A stretch of 64,000 nt of DNA, from NCBI RefSeq assembly GCF_904848625.1, contig NZ_CAJHCP010000016.1, forward strand, positions 62,001 to 126,000, given 5' to 3'. Below are positions 1 through 10,288 of the stretch, one piece after another. Source of the stretch: Paraburkholderia metrosideri (GTDB taxonomy: Bacteria > Pseudomonadota > Gammaproteobacteria > Burkholderiales > Burkholderiaceae). The notes under the pieces were generated by a model. The model was not told where the DNA came from. It saw only the letters and a list, made by a program, of their open reading frames with translations, and searched no databases. Position 1 is the first letter of the stretch, and every line of letters starts with the position of its first letter. Made by a program: the position numbers and the translations under genes.

Positions 1-276
1 GATGACGATCTTGCCCGCCTTCACCTTGCCGTTGCGCGGCAGATAACGCACGGCCGCCATTGCAACCGTCGATTTGCCGCAACCCGATTCGCCGACCAGC
101 CCATACGCTTCACCGCGTCGCACACGGAACGACACGTCCTGTAGCACTTCGCGGTCGCGGCCGCGAATCCGGTACGTGACCGTGAGGCCGACCACGGTCA
201 ACGCATCCGTGCGGTCGCTCTTCGACACATCGAAGGCGGCGAACGCCGCTGAAGAAGAGGGGGGCGCGTTGTTCAT
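1..276 (-). CDS. Peptide ABC transporter ATP-binding protein, DppD/OppD type (partial, N-terminus only)
   Basis: The window edge cuts this gene, leaving the first 92 residues. It is the nucleotide-binding subunit that would power the permeases encoded just upstream at the inner membrane. A complete Walker A motif GESGCGKST lies at residues 62-70; the Q-loop, signature and Walker B are outside the window. The ATG overlaps the stop codon of the preceding permease by four bases (ATGA), so the two are translationally coupled. The peptide transporter (Dpp/Opp/Gsi) subfamily is clear from the neighbours; the substrate is not. Confidence 0.9.
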   Translation of the reverse strand, partial: MNNAPPSSSAAFAAFDVSKSDRTDALTVVGLTVTYRIRGRDREVLQDVSFRVRRGEAYGLVGESGCGKSTVAMAAVRYLPRNGKVKAGKIVI

Positions 277-1154
277 CGGTCGAGTACACCTTGCACGCTA
301 TCGGCAACCAGATTGACGCCGACCACCAGCGACGCAATCGCGCCCGCCGAAAACACCACGGTCCACCATGCGCCGCCCGCCATCAGCGTGTACGACTCGG
401 ACAACGCCAGCCCCCAGTCGGCAGAGGGCGGCTGAATACCGAAGCCGAGAAACGACAACGTCGCTACCGCGAAGATGGCGTAGCCGAGCCGCACGGTCGC
501 CTCGACGATGATCGGCGGCAATACGTTGGGCAGGATTTCGACGAACATGATGTACAGCGCGTGCTCGCCGCGCAATTGCGCAGCGGCGACGTAATCGAGA
601 TGACGTTCTGCGAACACGGCGGCGCGCACGGTGCGCGCGGTGATTGGCGTGAACGTAATGCCGATGACGAGAATGACCGTCAGGTTCGACGCGCCGAGCG
701 CAGCCAGCGCCAGCAACGCGACGATCACGAGCGGCAGCGCGAGGATGGCGTCGATCGCGCGCCCCACGACGTTGTCGACCCAGCCTTCGAAATAGCCGAC
801 GATCAACCCAAGCGCGGTGCCTGCCGCCGTGCCGATCAGCGTCGCCAACGGCGCGATGGTCAGAATGTCCCGCGCGCCGACGATCACGCGCGAGAATACG
901 TCGCGGCCCAATTGATCGGTGCCGAACCAGTGCGTGTGATCGGGGGGCGTCAGTGAATTCAGCGGATCGGACGCGTACGGGTCGATCCGCACGATCCACT
1001 GTCCGGCGAGTGCGCACACGATCCACCACACGACGATCACCGCGCCCACGACGAACGTCGGCGAGCGCAGCAACTCGCGCAACGGCTCGAAGCGCGGTTC
1101 TTTCGACGAGGCCTGAACGGCGGGCGGGGTGGTTTGCGGGGCAGCGGTGCTCAT
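273..1154 (-). CDS. Peptide ABC transporter permease, DppC/OppC type
   Basis: A 293-residue inner-membrane permease of the peptide/nickel ABC family. It has a short cytoplasmic N-terminus, a first membrane helix around residues 34-55 followed by the OppC-type periplasmic stretch (DPLNSLTPP, WFGTDQLGRD), then about five more helices. The cytoplasmic coupling loop with the AAQLRGEHAL segment contacts the ATPase. The start is set by a four-base overlap with the DppB-type gene upstream, and the stop overlaps the ATPase start. A much longer open frame runs into the upstream gene, but its N-terminal part is a shadow. Confidence 0.93.
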   Translation of the reverse strand: MSTAAPQTTPPAVQASSKEPRFEPLRELLRSPTFVVGAVIVVWWIVCALAGQWIVRIDPYASDPLNSLTPPDHTHWFGTDQLGRDVFSRVIVGARDILTIAPLATLIGTAAGTALGLIVGYFEGWVDNVVGRAIDAILALPLVIVALLALAALGASNLTVILVIGITFTPITARTVRAAVFAERHLDYVAAAQLRGEHALYIMFVEILPNVLPPIIVEATVRLGYAIFAVATLSFLGFGIQPPSADWGLALSESYTLMAGGAWWTVVFSAGAIASLVVGVNLVADSVQGVLDR

Positions 1155-2161
1155 TCGGCGCTCCTCACGCGCAGACGCGGATTCAGCAGCACATGCAATG
1201 CATCGGCAATCAGATTGGCGACGGTATAAACCACGCCGATGGTCAGCACCCCCGCTTCGAGCATCGGAAAATCCTTGGCCTTCGCGGCGTTGTAGATCAG
1301 CGAGCCGATGCCCTGATAGTGGAACAGCGTCTCCACCACCACGAGTCCGCCGATCATGTAGCCGAGTTGCGTCGCGGCCACCGTAATAGTCGGCAGCAAC
1401 GCATTGCGCAACACGTGTCGCCAGATCACGATATGGCGCGGCAAGCCTTTGAGGATCGCGGTGCGCGTGTAATCGGCGTCGAGCGCTTCGACGGTGCCGG
1501 CGCGCGCCATCCTCGCGATATAACCGAAGAAGACGAATACCAGCGGCAGTATCGGCAGGATCAGATGTCTGAGTTGTTCGAACACGCTGGCGCCGGGCGG
1601 ATACGACGCTTCGATCGGCAGCCATTGCAGCCAGACGCCGAACACCAGAATCAGCACGATCGATGAGACGAACTCGGGCACCACGGTCGCCGACAACCCG
1701 GCAATGCTGATCGTACGATCGAGCCAGCGTCCCGCATGCATGGCCGACCACACGCCGCCCGCAATGCCGAGCGGCACGACGACGATAAAGGCGAGCAAAC
1801 CGAGCTTCGCCGAATGGGCGAGCGCGTCGCCGATAAACGGCCCGACCGGCTCGCGGTATGCATACGAAAGCCCCATGTCGCCACGCACGAAATGCGTGAT
1901 CCAGTCGATGTACTGGGTGAGCAGCGGACGATCCGCGCCAAGCTGATGATTGAGCGCCGCGACCGCGCGCGCATCGGCAAGTGGGCCGAGCACTGCGCGG
2001 CCGATGTCGCCAGGCAACAGTTGACCGCCCGCGAACACGATGACCGACAGCAACCACAACGTGATCAGCGACAAGCCGACGCGCGTCGCCAGAAAACGCA
2101 CGACGCGGCCCGCATTGCCATTCGACACACGAGAAGCGGAAGGGGTCACCGTGGACGACAT
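1151..2161 (-). CDS. Peptide ABC transporter permease, DppB/OppB type
   Basis: A 336-residue membrane protein and partner of the DppC-type permease. The N-terminal helix ends in the family sequence GGQLLPGDIG, and a large periplasmic loop (LTQYIDWITHFVRGDMG) precedes the transmembrane core. A conserved C-terminal region (GYMIGGLVVVETLFHYQGIG) is typical of the binding-protein-dependent transport family. It lies 29 nt downstream of the binding-protein gene and overlaps the next permease by four bases, so all four genes form one leftward operon. Substrate is unknown. Confidence 0.93.
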   Translation of the reverse strand: MSSTVTPSASRVSNGNAGRVVRFLATRVGLSLITLWLLSVIVFAGGQLLPGDIGRAVLGPLADARAVAALNHQLGADRPLLTQYIDWITHFVRGDMGLSYAYREPVGPFIGDALAHSAKLGLLAFIVVVPLGIAGGVWSAMHAGRWLDRTISIAGLSATVVPEFVSSIVLILVFGVWLQWLPIEASYPPGASVFEQLRHLILPILPLVFVFFGYIARMARAGTVEALDADYTRTAILKGLPRHIVIWRHVLRNALLPTITVAATQLGYMIGGLVVVETLFHYQGIGSLIYNAAKAKDFPMLEAGVLTIGVVYTVANLIADALHVLLNPRLRVRSAE

Positions 2162-2190
2162 CGTGCGCTCCTGCCCGGCATCCTCCGCGC

Positions 2191-3855
2191 TTATGCGCTG
2201 AGCACCGCGCGATCGAAATAGAGTTGCGCGAGCGCGGTGAAGCGCACGCCGTTGACGCCTTTACGCATCGCAATCAGCTGATCGTAGAAGAACGGAATGA
2301 TGACGGGCGTTTCGTCGAGCAACAGCGTTTGAATCTGCCCGGAGATTTTCTTCTGCGACGCGAGGTCGATTGCTGCAACGAATTGTGCGACCAGTTGATC
2401 GTATTGCGGATTCCTGAAATGTGCTGCGTTCCATGTGCCGGTGCTGGTGAGCGGCGCGTTCAGGAACACGTTCGGCACACCACGATGACCATAGTCGGTG
2501 ATGCCGAGCGGCGAATCGAGCCAGTCGGATTTACCCGGCGTGCCCGCGCCGTAATACAACGACTGACTCTCGATCTTCAGATTGATACGCACATTGATAG
2601 CCTTGGCCGCGTTCTGCACGATCACCGCGAGATCGGGAATCTCCATGTACTTTTCGGTGGTCAACGTGACGTCGAAACCGTTTGGCACACCGGCCTGCGC
2701 GAGCAGTTGCTTCGCTTTCGCGATATCGACCTTGCGCTGCGCGACGCCTGCGTCCGACGACGGAAACACTGGCGCAAACGGACTGTCGTTGCCGAGTTGC
2801 GCGCGGCCCTTGAACAGGCCACGCACCAGCACGTCGCGATCGATCGACAACGCCAGCGCCTGCCGCACGCGCTTGTCCTTGAACAGCGGATTGTCGTTGC
2901 GCATATGAATCTGCCGATGCGCACTCGACTTCACCCCCACGGCCTTGTAGTCCGGGTTGTTCAGAATGCCCGCACCCCCTTGCACGGTGAAGGTGCCCAT
3001 CACGTCCGCCTGATGGCCTTGCAACGCGAGCAATTGGGCCTGTTCGTCCGCGTAAAACGAGAACTGGACGCGTTGCGGTAACGCTTTCTCGCCCCAGTAA
3101 TCGGGATTGCGCACGAACGATGCGCCGACCTTCGGCTGATACTTTTCGAACCTGAATGGACCCGTGCCGATGAAGGTTTTTTCATAGCCGCCCGCATAGT
3201 TCGCGGGCAGGATCACGGCGTTGTAATTGTCCGAGGAAACGTAGTACGGGAAGTTGCCGTTCGGTGCGTCGAGGTGAAACGCGACCGTGTGGTCGTCGAC
3301 GACTTTCGCGCCGCCTTTCGACAGCACTCCCTTGAGGACGGAGAGCGCCGCCGATCCGCTCGCCGGATCGGCAAGGCGGTCGAAGGTCGCGACCACGTCC
3401 TTCGCGGTGAAGCTCTGACCGTCGTGGAACCTGACGTTCTGGCGCAGCGTGAAGGTCCACACGTCGCCCTTGTCGTTCGGCTTCCACGATAACGCGAGCG
3501 CGGGCTTCAGCATCAGTTTTTCGCCGTCGTCGTCGATCAGGAACTCGCCGGTCTGGTTCAGCAGCGCGAGACTCGCGGCGTCTGTCACGGTGAGGGGATC
3601 GACCGCGCCCGCTGGCGTCAGATGGGCCACGCGGATCGTCTGGTTAGCTGCACCTGGCGCGCCTTGAGCACGCGCTCGCGGCATGTTCAGTACACCGCCG
3701 CCCGCCAGCGACAAACCGATCACGCTCGCATAGCGCAGCAACTCGCGGCGCGTGATGCGACCAGCAAGGAATTCGTCGATGGCGTGATTGCCGTAGGGGT
3801 CGGCGGTGAGGCGGGCTGCGTCGGGGGCGAGAAGTCGGTCCGCGAGAGTTTTCAT
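2191..3855 (-). CDS. Peptide ABC transporter substrate-binding protein (SBP family 5) with Tat-like leader
   Basis: A 554-residue family-5 extracellular solute-binding protein (DppA/OppA/nikA fold) that delivers substrate to the adjoining permeases. The start chosen is the ATG giving MKTLADRLL; a longer frame adds 41 residues without family resemblance. An unusual N-terminus precedes the mature domain: about 35 polar residues, then TRRELLRYASVIGLSLAGG and a cleavage-like ARAQ near residue 64. This resembles a twin-arginine (Tat) leader, not a Sec one. Family hallmarks include KDVVATFDRL and a C-terminal FFYDQLIAMRKGVNG segment. Shine-Dalgarno match is weak. Substrate cannot be read from sequence. 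Confidence 0.92.
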   Translation of the reverse strand: MKTLADRLLAPDAARLTADPYGNHAIDEFLAGRITRRELLRYASVIGLSLAGGGVLNMPRARAQGAPGAANQTIRVAHLTPAGAVDPLTVTDAASLALLNQTGEFLIDDDGEKLMLKPALALSWKPNDKGDVWTFTLRQNVRFHDGQSFTAKDVVATFDRLADPASGSAALSVLKGVLSKGGAKVVDDHTVAFHLDAPNGNFPYYVSSDNYNAVILPANYAGGYEKTFIGTGPFRFEKYQPKVGASFVRNPDYWGEKALPQRVQFSFYADEQAQLLALQGHQADVMGTFTVQGGAGILNNPDYKAVGVKSSAHRQIHMRNDNPLFKDKRVRQALALSIDRDVLVRGLFKGRAQLGNDSPFAPVFPSSDAGVAQRKVDIAKAKQLLAQAGVPNGFDVTLTTEKYMEIPDLAVIVQNAAKAINVRINLKIESQSLYYGAGTPGKSDWLDSPLGITDYGHRGVPNVFLNAPLTSTGTWNAAHFRNPQYDQLVAQFVAAIDLASQKKISGQIQTLLLDETPVIIPFFYDQLIAMRKGVNGVRFTALAQLYFDRAVLSA

Positions 3856-4198
3856 CAATGGAGTGTCCAGTCCGTTCTGTTGCCGGTTCTGAAGCGTCGC
3901 GCCGATATAGCGCGTAGCGCGACGATGCGCCGCCGATGCATAGCCGCCATGCGACGAGCGCGCAAAAAAAGCTACCACGAAAGCCTGCGCAAAGCCGCTT
4001 CAGTGTAAGCGATTGCCTGGCGATCCGGCAGGCTTGCCGTGCTGCAGGGTGGTCGATTGGCGGGGAAATGGGCCGCTGTGTATCGTCATCACAACGTCCG
4101 GCGCTGCGTTGAGCCGCGCGAGCGCTACCGACGCAGCGAATGAGCGGATACCTGTCCGACATCTTTACCGATCGCGTTACGCCGGCCACGCGTTGAAT
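3856..4198. other. Intergenic region between peptide transporter operon and NiCoT gene
   Basis: No gene is supported here. The segment lies upstream of the binding-protein gene and downstream of the nickel/cobalt permease, both leftward, so it should carry the promoter of the peptide operon and the end of the NiCoT transcript. I could not identify a convincing promoter or a hairpin with a T-tract. Confidence 0.5.
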
Positions 4199-5221
4199 TT
4201 ACCGTGCGAGCGCGCCCGGACGTCGCCAGCGATGAAACAGGACGGAGCCGATCCAGCACGCCATGAACGCCGCGACGATGCCGTAACCGATCGCGCCAAA
4301 ACGGTCGTTCACACTGCCGACCGCGTCCCAGAACTTGCCGTTCAGACCGAACTTGTCCGACAGTAGTCCCAATGCCTCGACACCGCCAATCACAATGGCC
4401 ACCACCGCCGACACGAACGTGATGCTCGCGTTGTAATAGAGCTTGCGTTTCGGATCGTCCATGGCCCAGCCGTACGCGTGGACCATCAGCACGTTATCTG
4501 TCGAATCGACCAGCGTCATGCCCGCCGTGAAGAGGGCGGGGAACACGAGGATCGAGTACAGCGGCAGACCTTTGCCCGCCTGCGACGCGGCAATGGCCAG
4601 CAGGCCGATTTCGGTGGCGGTGTCGAAGCCCAGGCCGAACAGCACGCCAACCGGGTACATGTGCCAGCTTTTCGTCACGAGCCGGAATAACGGACGCAAC
4701 GCGCGCGAGAACAGCCCCGCGGGTGCAAGCGGATCAGCCGTTGTTTGCGCAGCAATTTCGACGTCGCGTTGGACATGACGATAACGACGCCACACGTCTC
4801 GCAGAATCACGAGGTTCACCACAGCGAGCACCAGCAGGAAGGTGGCCGAAACCAGCGTGCCGATCGTGCCGCCCACCGCCTTGAAGGTATCGAAGCGGCC
4901 ATGCAGCGAATGCGTGGTCCATGCTATGCCGATCGTCGCGAGAATCACGATGGTCGAGTGGCCCAGCGAAAACGACAGCCCCACGCCAAGCGGCCGCTTG
5001 CCGGTTTGCATCAGCTTGCGCGTGACGGCGTCGATCGCCGCGATGTGATCGGCGTCGACGGCATGGCGCAGGCCGAAGCCATACGCGAGCAAGGCGGTGC
5101 CGAGCAGCAGCGGGTAATGGCGAAACGCGATCAGCGCCCACGCCCATGCGCCGAGGTTGGCGGCGATCAATACGGCGTACAGCGTAACAAGGCGAGGGCG
5201 CAGCGAAGCGGTTGGCGTCAT
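4199..5221 (-). CDS. Nickel/cobalt permease, NiCoT family (HoxN/NixA type)
   Basis: A 340-residue inner-membrane secondary transporter for Ni2+ and/or Co2+. The family signature HAVDADHI occurs at residues 53-60; its H-x4-DH pattern (H53, D58, H59) in helix 2 is needed for metal selection in characterised NiCoT proteins. The second signature, SLGHST at 85-90, and a third, GFDTATEIG, in the middle of the protein are also present. About eight hydrophobic segments can be recognised. The gene starts 18 nt downstream of the cupin gene and is probably co-transcribed with it. Ni versus Co preference cannot be decided from sequence. Confidence 0.93.
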   Translation of the reverse strand: MTPTASLRPRLVTLYAVLIAANLGAWAWALIAFRHYPLLLGTALLAYGFGLRHAVDADHIAAIDAVTRKLMQTGKRPLGVGLSFSLGHSTIVILATIGIAWTTHSLHGRFDTFKAVGGTIGTLVSATFLLVLAVVNLVILRDVWRRYRHVQRDVEIAAQTTADPLAPAGLFSRALRPLFRLVTKSWHMYPVGVLFGLGFDTATEIGLLAIAASQAGKGLPLYSILVFPALFTAGMTLVDSTDNVLMVHAYGWAMDDPKRKLYYNASITFVSAVVAIVIGGVEALGLLSDKFGLNGKFWDAVGSVNDRFGAIGYGIVAAFMACWIGSVLFHRWRRPGALAR

Positions 5222-5239
5222 GAGTCGCGTGGCGAAGAG

Positions 5240-5755
5240 TTAATGATCGTGCGGATGCTTATGAATCGGATCGACCCAGAACACGGTTTCAGGCGCTTCG
5301 ACCGCGTCGATGTTCAGATTGACCACCACCGCTTCGTTGTCGCTGCGAACCAGCACGCATTCGAGCGGGTCGTCGGTGCTGGCGTTGATCTCCTGATGCG
5401 GCACGTACGGCGGCACGAAAATGAAGTCGCCCGGACCGGCTTCTGCCGTGAACTCCAGATGCTCGCCCCAGCGCATGCGCGCCTGGCCGCGCACCACGTA
5501 GATCACGCTTTCCAGCGCGCCGTGGTGGTGGGCACCGGTCTTCGCATTCGGATGGATCGTCACGGTACCGGCCCAGATCTTCTGCGCGCCGACCCGTGCG
5601 GCATTGATCGCGGCCGCGCGATTCATGCCCGGCGTCTGCGCGGTATTGCTGTCGAGCTGATCGCCTTTGATGACCTTCACGCCGTGCTCTCGCCAATCGA
5701 CCGGCGCTGCGGGTTGATCGTCGCGGTAATGCGGGTGTTCGTGATCCTGGCTCAT
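5240..5755 (-). CDS. Cupin-domain protein with histidine-rich ends
   Basis: A 171-residue single-domain cupin. Cupin motif 1 contains HHH76-78, E82 and a following G90, and motif 2 contains H120 in PYVPHQE; these are the standard metal-binding positions. Both termini are His-rich (HEHPHY near the start, HKHPHDH at the end), which is uncommon for the family. The start is fixed by a strong GGAGGAGA ribosome-binding site 4-5 nt upstream of the ATG; a longer frame runs through the fusA terminator and is rejected. It precedes the nickel/cobalt permease by 18 nt. Enzymatic or metal-chaperone role unknown. Confidence 0.9.
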   Translation of the reverse strand: MSQDHEHPHYRDDQPAAPVDWREHGVKVIKGDQLDSNTAQTPGMNRAAAINAARVGAQKIWAGTVTIHPNAKTGAHHHGALESVIYVVRGQARMRWGEHLEFTAEAGPGDFIFVPPYVPHQEINASTDDPLECVLVRSDNEAVVVNLNIDAVEAPETVFWVDPIHKHPHDH

Positions 5756-5870
5756 GGTGTCTCCTCCTTGGGGCTGGCGCCGGGCGTTCACGTCGGTGCC
5801 GTCTGGCATTTTTGCATGTTCAAAAATTGCTGTGTGGGCAACACGCAAGGACAGCGGCGCGGACGAAAAA

Positions 5871-5895
5871 AAACCCGTTCGGACCGAACGGGTTT
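5871..5895 (-). terminator. Intrinsic terminator of fusA
   Basis: A perfect inverted repeat of 12 bp arms (AAACCCGTTCGG and its complement) around one base. On the minus strand it is followed by a run of T residues, 55 nt after the fusA stop codon. Confidence 0.9.
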
Positions 5896-5950
5896 GGGGT
5901 TGCTGGCATTGACCTGCGCTGCACTGCAATGTCAATGCTCGAGCAGCAGC

Positions 5951-8056
<2,106 letters not shown>

Positions 8057-8380
8057 GTGAACCTCCTTGAAATGGCGCGCCTGAAACGCTTGCCGGGCGG
8101 CAGTCTGTGCTACCCGGGGAACCTGGGTGCTGCTTTACCAAGATTACTAGCATAGCGCGTCGGCCTGTCTTTTGCAGGAATCTTGCCAGCGGGTGCGAAC
8201 GCCTGCTGGCGGGACTTTGGCCGCGACCGCCGCGGCGCGGCAAGGCTGTGCGCACATGAGCGTGCCCGATGCGTCAGCCGCCCGGACGAATGCAAAAAAG
8301 CCGGCGCCTTGCAAAAGGCACCGGCTTTTCCGAAAGCGGTGAGACGAAGCGGCAGCGCGTGCCGCGTCAGCCGATCCGGC
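8057..8380. other. fusA upstream region and DUF192 3' region
   Basis: No gene. It holds the fusA leader, an imperfect inverted repeat GCCAGCGGG/CCTGCTGGC at 8187-8212, and the terminator of the DUF192 gene. A possible -10 TATGCT on the minus strand near 8152-8157 lacks a good -35 partner. Confidence 0.5.
8294..8329 (-). terminator. Intrinsic terminator of the DUF192 gene
   Basis: The stem AAAAGCCGG.GCC pairs with GGC.CCGGCTTTT around a TTGCAA-like loop, with T-runs on both sides. It lies about 50 nt past the DUF192 stop and upstream of fusA, so it probably insulates both. Confidence 0.88.
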
Positions 8381-8893
8381 TTATTGCTGCTGCAACGGCG
8401 GCAGACCCTGAATCTTCATGCCCGGCTTGATACCTTTCGACGTGAACCAGCCCTTGGGCATTTCCAGAGCAAACTCGCCGTTGTTCTTCGGGCAGTGGTT
8501 GTCGGTGGTCTCGGCCTGCATCTCGTCGATGTCGGTGATCGTGCCGTCCGCGCGCATGAAGGCGATGGACAGCGGAATCAGCGTGTTCTTCATCCAGAAG
8601 CAATGCACAGCGTGCTCGTTGAAGACGAACAGCATGCCCTCGTTCGGGCCGAGACTCGAGCGATACATCAAACCTTGTTCACGGTCGGCGTCGTTTGCGG
8701 CAACGGCGGCATCGATCACGAACATACCGGCGGTCAGTTTCACGCGCGGAAACTCGCTGGGCTGCTTCGCGCCCGGCGGCATTTGCTGCGCATGAGCCGG
8801 CGCGGCGGTGGTGGCGACAAACGACAACGCGGCGAGCGGCAATGCAACGGCAACAGCAAAACGCGCAATCAACGAGCGCAGGGGAAATCGCAC
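8381..8893 (-). CDS. Secreted DUF192 family protein
   Basis: A 170-residue protein with a Sec signal peptide (basic MRFPLR, hydrophobic core, cleavage after AHA near residue 34) and a complete DUF192 domain. Family landmarks are REQGLMYR, an FVFNE segment, FWMKNT and PLSIAF. DUF192 proteins are small beta-rich periplasmic or extracellular proteins of unknown biochemical role. It is monocistronic, flanked by a terminator on each side. The start gives a normal signal peptide. Confidence 0.88.
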   Translation of the reverse strand: MRFPLRSLIARFAVAVALPLAALSFVATTAAPAHAQQMPPGAKQPSEFPRVKLTAGMFVIDAAVAANDADREQGLMYRSSLGPNEGMLFVFNEHAVHCFWMKNTLIPLSIAFMRADGTITDIDEMQAETTDNHCPKNNGEFALEMPKGWFTSKGIKPGMKIQGLPPLQQQ

Positions 8894-8952
8894 GGCAAGA
8901 CTCCTTGCTTGGAATTTAATCAGCGAATGTTACGCGAGCGCGTCAAAAACAA

Positions 8953-8983
8953 AAAGGCAGATCGCCTTGCGGTGATCTGCCTT
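8953..8983 (-). terminator. Intrinsic terminator after the small Ala/Lys-rich peptide gene
   Basis: The arms AAAGGCAGATC.CC and GG.GATCTGCCTTT surround TTGC. On the minus strand T-rich sequence follows. It lies about 55 nt past the stop codon of the small gene. Confidence 0.88.
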
Positions 8984-9036
8984 TCAACGCCGTAAGAACG
9001 GCAATGAAGCTAGTTCTTGACTGCGTTTTTACAAAC

Positions 9037-9231
9037 TTATTCCGAAGCTGCCGAAGCTGCTGCAGCAGTTGCTGCCTTCTTGTGCGACTTCTTGTGAGCC
9101 TTCTTAGTGGTCTTCTTTGCCGACGAAGCTGCTGCAGCCGGAGCTGCCGAAGCTGCTTCCGGTGCCGAAGCTTGTGCGAATGCTGCCGTTGCGAAGAGGC
9201 CAGCGACCAGAGCGGCGATCAGTTTGTTCAT
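9037..9231 (-). CDS. Small secreted Ala/Lys-rich protein (64 aa)
   Basis: It starts at MNKLIAALVAGLF with AGGA upstream; a longer frame adds 11 residues and is less likely. Residues 1-20 are a Sec signal peptide ending at AFA. The mature ~44 residues are almost only Ala, Ser, Lys and His, with a basic block KKTTKKAHKKSHKK followed by an Ala-rich tail. No enzyme motif is present. The composition recalls Asr-type acid-shock peptides and histone-like basic tails, but I do not claim homology. The dedicated terminator supports a real transcribed gene. Confidence 0.75.
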   Translation of the reverse strand: MNKLIAALVAGLFATAAFAQASAPEAASAAPAAAASSAKKTTKKAHKKSHKKAATAAAASAASE

Positions 9232-9474
9232 TTTGTGAATCCTCAGCTTTAGTTGATTAACCAAATGACCCGGTTATATGTAGAGTCATGTCGGTAAACG
9301 TGCCATCCACCTTTCGGTTGACAGCCGCATCGAACAAATTTTTCGGTGCGTCTGTTTAGCGCTCAGACTCCCTGCTCATACCGCAAGAACGGCTTGTGCA
9401 AAGGCCCTTAAGGCTGAATGCCGGATAGCTTCGGGCGGCATCTTCGTCGAATAACGCGTGAGCTTGCGCAGCGG

Positions 9475-9504
9475 TTGACGTAAATTTTGTGGAAAATTTA
9501 TAAC
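9475..9504 (+). promoter_or_regulatory. Putative sigma70 promoter with no coding gene downstream
   Basis: TTGACG and TATAAC are separated by 18 bp, one of the best -35/-10 pairs in the window. It points right into a segment without a rightward gene until icd more than 1 kb away. Confidence 0.45.
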
Positions 9505-9510
9505 GCGGCA

Positions 9511-9569
9511 ATGCGCTGCGAATGAGTGTGCCGGCGCCTATCGCGCGCACTCGTGTTTCACGTTTTTTT
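9511..9569 (+). ncRNA. Candidate small RNA
   Basis: Defined only by the promoter-like pair just upstream and a terminator-like end: GAGTGTGC pairs with GCGCACTC, followed by a short CGTG/CACG hairpin and T7 at 9563-9569. The predicted RNA is about 60 nt. Resemblance to a known RNA family was not recognised. Confidence 0.25.
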
Positions 9570-9718
9570 ACTTTCGTTTCACGCGCATTTTTATTTGCGG
9601 ATACAACAGGTTAGCTTTTGTCGAGCAACGAAAAAGCGCACACGTGACGAAGATTCTTGATGATGCGCGATGTGCCCGTACCCACTCGGCGGGTTGAACT
9701 GATAGATGTAAGAGAGTG

Positions 9719-10288
9719 TTAGGCGACACCTTCCCAAGGTGCTGTTGACGACAACTCGACGCTCTCTCCTGGCTGAAGTCCGAGTGAAAAAATGTCGAGT
9801 GCGCCGATGCCGACACGCACGAGCCGCAATGTCGGAAAACCGACTGCCGCTGTCATCCGGCGCACCTGACGGTTTTTGCCTTCCGTAATCGACAGTTCGA
9901 TCCACGTGGTCGGGATGGCGGCGCGAAAACGGATAGGTGGCGTGCGTGTCCACAGCAACTCGCCGGGCTCGGCATAGTCCGCGCGACAGGGGCGCGTCAC
10001 GTAATCGCCGAGATCGACGCCGCGTGCGAGCTTCTTCAGCGTTGCCTGATCGACGGCGCCTTCGACTTGCGCCCAATAACGTTTGACCAGTTTGTGACGC
10101 GGCTCCGCGATACGCGCTTGGAGGGCGCCGTCGTCGGTGAGAAGCAGCAGGCCTTCGCTGTCGGAATCGAGCCGGCCAGCGGGATAGACGCCAGGCACCT
10201 TGACCCAGTCGGCCAGCGACGCGCGCGTCTCATGCGGCGAGAATTGACAGATGGTGCCGAACGGCTTGTTCAGGGCGAGAAGGCGCAT
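9719..10288 (-). CDS. 23S rRNA pseudouridine synthase, RluE-like (RsuA family)
   Basis: A 189-residue RsuA/RluB/E/F-family enzyme lacking an S4 domain, as in RluE, which modifies 23S rRNA U2457 in E. coli. The start MRLLALNKPFG is placed by alignment with the family; an upstream extension of 51 residues looks non-coding. The catalytic motif GRLDSDSEGLL has Asp41 as the expected nucleophile. KLVKRYWAQVEG and the C-terminal TEGKNRQVRRM are the other conserved blocks. It is divergent from icd. RluE is the best guess; RluF-type specificity cannot be excluded. Confidence 0.88.
   Translation of the reverse strand: MRLLALNKPFGTICQFSPHETRASLADWVKVPGVYPAGRLDSDSEGLLLLTDDGALQARIAEPRHKLVKRYWAQVEGAVDQATLKKLARGVDLGDYVTRPCRADYAEPGELLWTRTPPIRFRAAIPTTWIELSITEGKNRQVRRMTAAVGFPTLRLVRVGIGALDIFSLGLQPGESVELSSTAPWEGVA

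Larger units (their letters stand above)
9232..9718. other. Long intergenic region with an orphan plus-strand promoter-like site
   Basis: No protein gene is convincing. The right part contains a rightward TTGACG-N18-TATAAC promoter candidate and, 60 nt on, a hairpin followed by seven T residues. The left part should hold the promoter of the small secreted peptide. Base composition is visibly more AT-rich than in the flanking genes. Confidence 0.5.

Noticed and set aside
273..2273. A 666-codon frame suggesting a permease fusion
   Set aside because: Only the part from 1154 leftward matches DppC. The rest is a shadow of the DppB-type gene, and the ATGA overlap gives the real start.
9568..9816. 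An 82-codon minus-strand frame past the RluE-like gene
   Set aside because: It overlaps the true 3' end in another frame, with no ribosome-binding site or motif.
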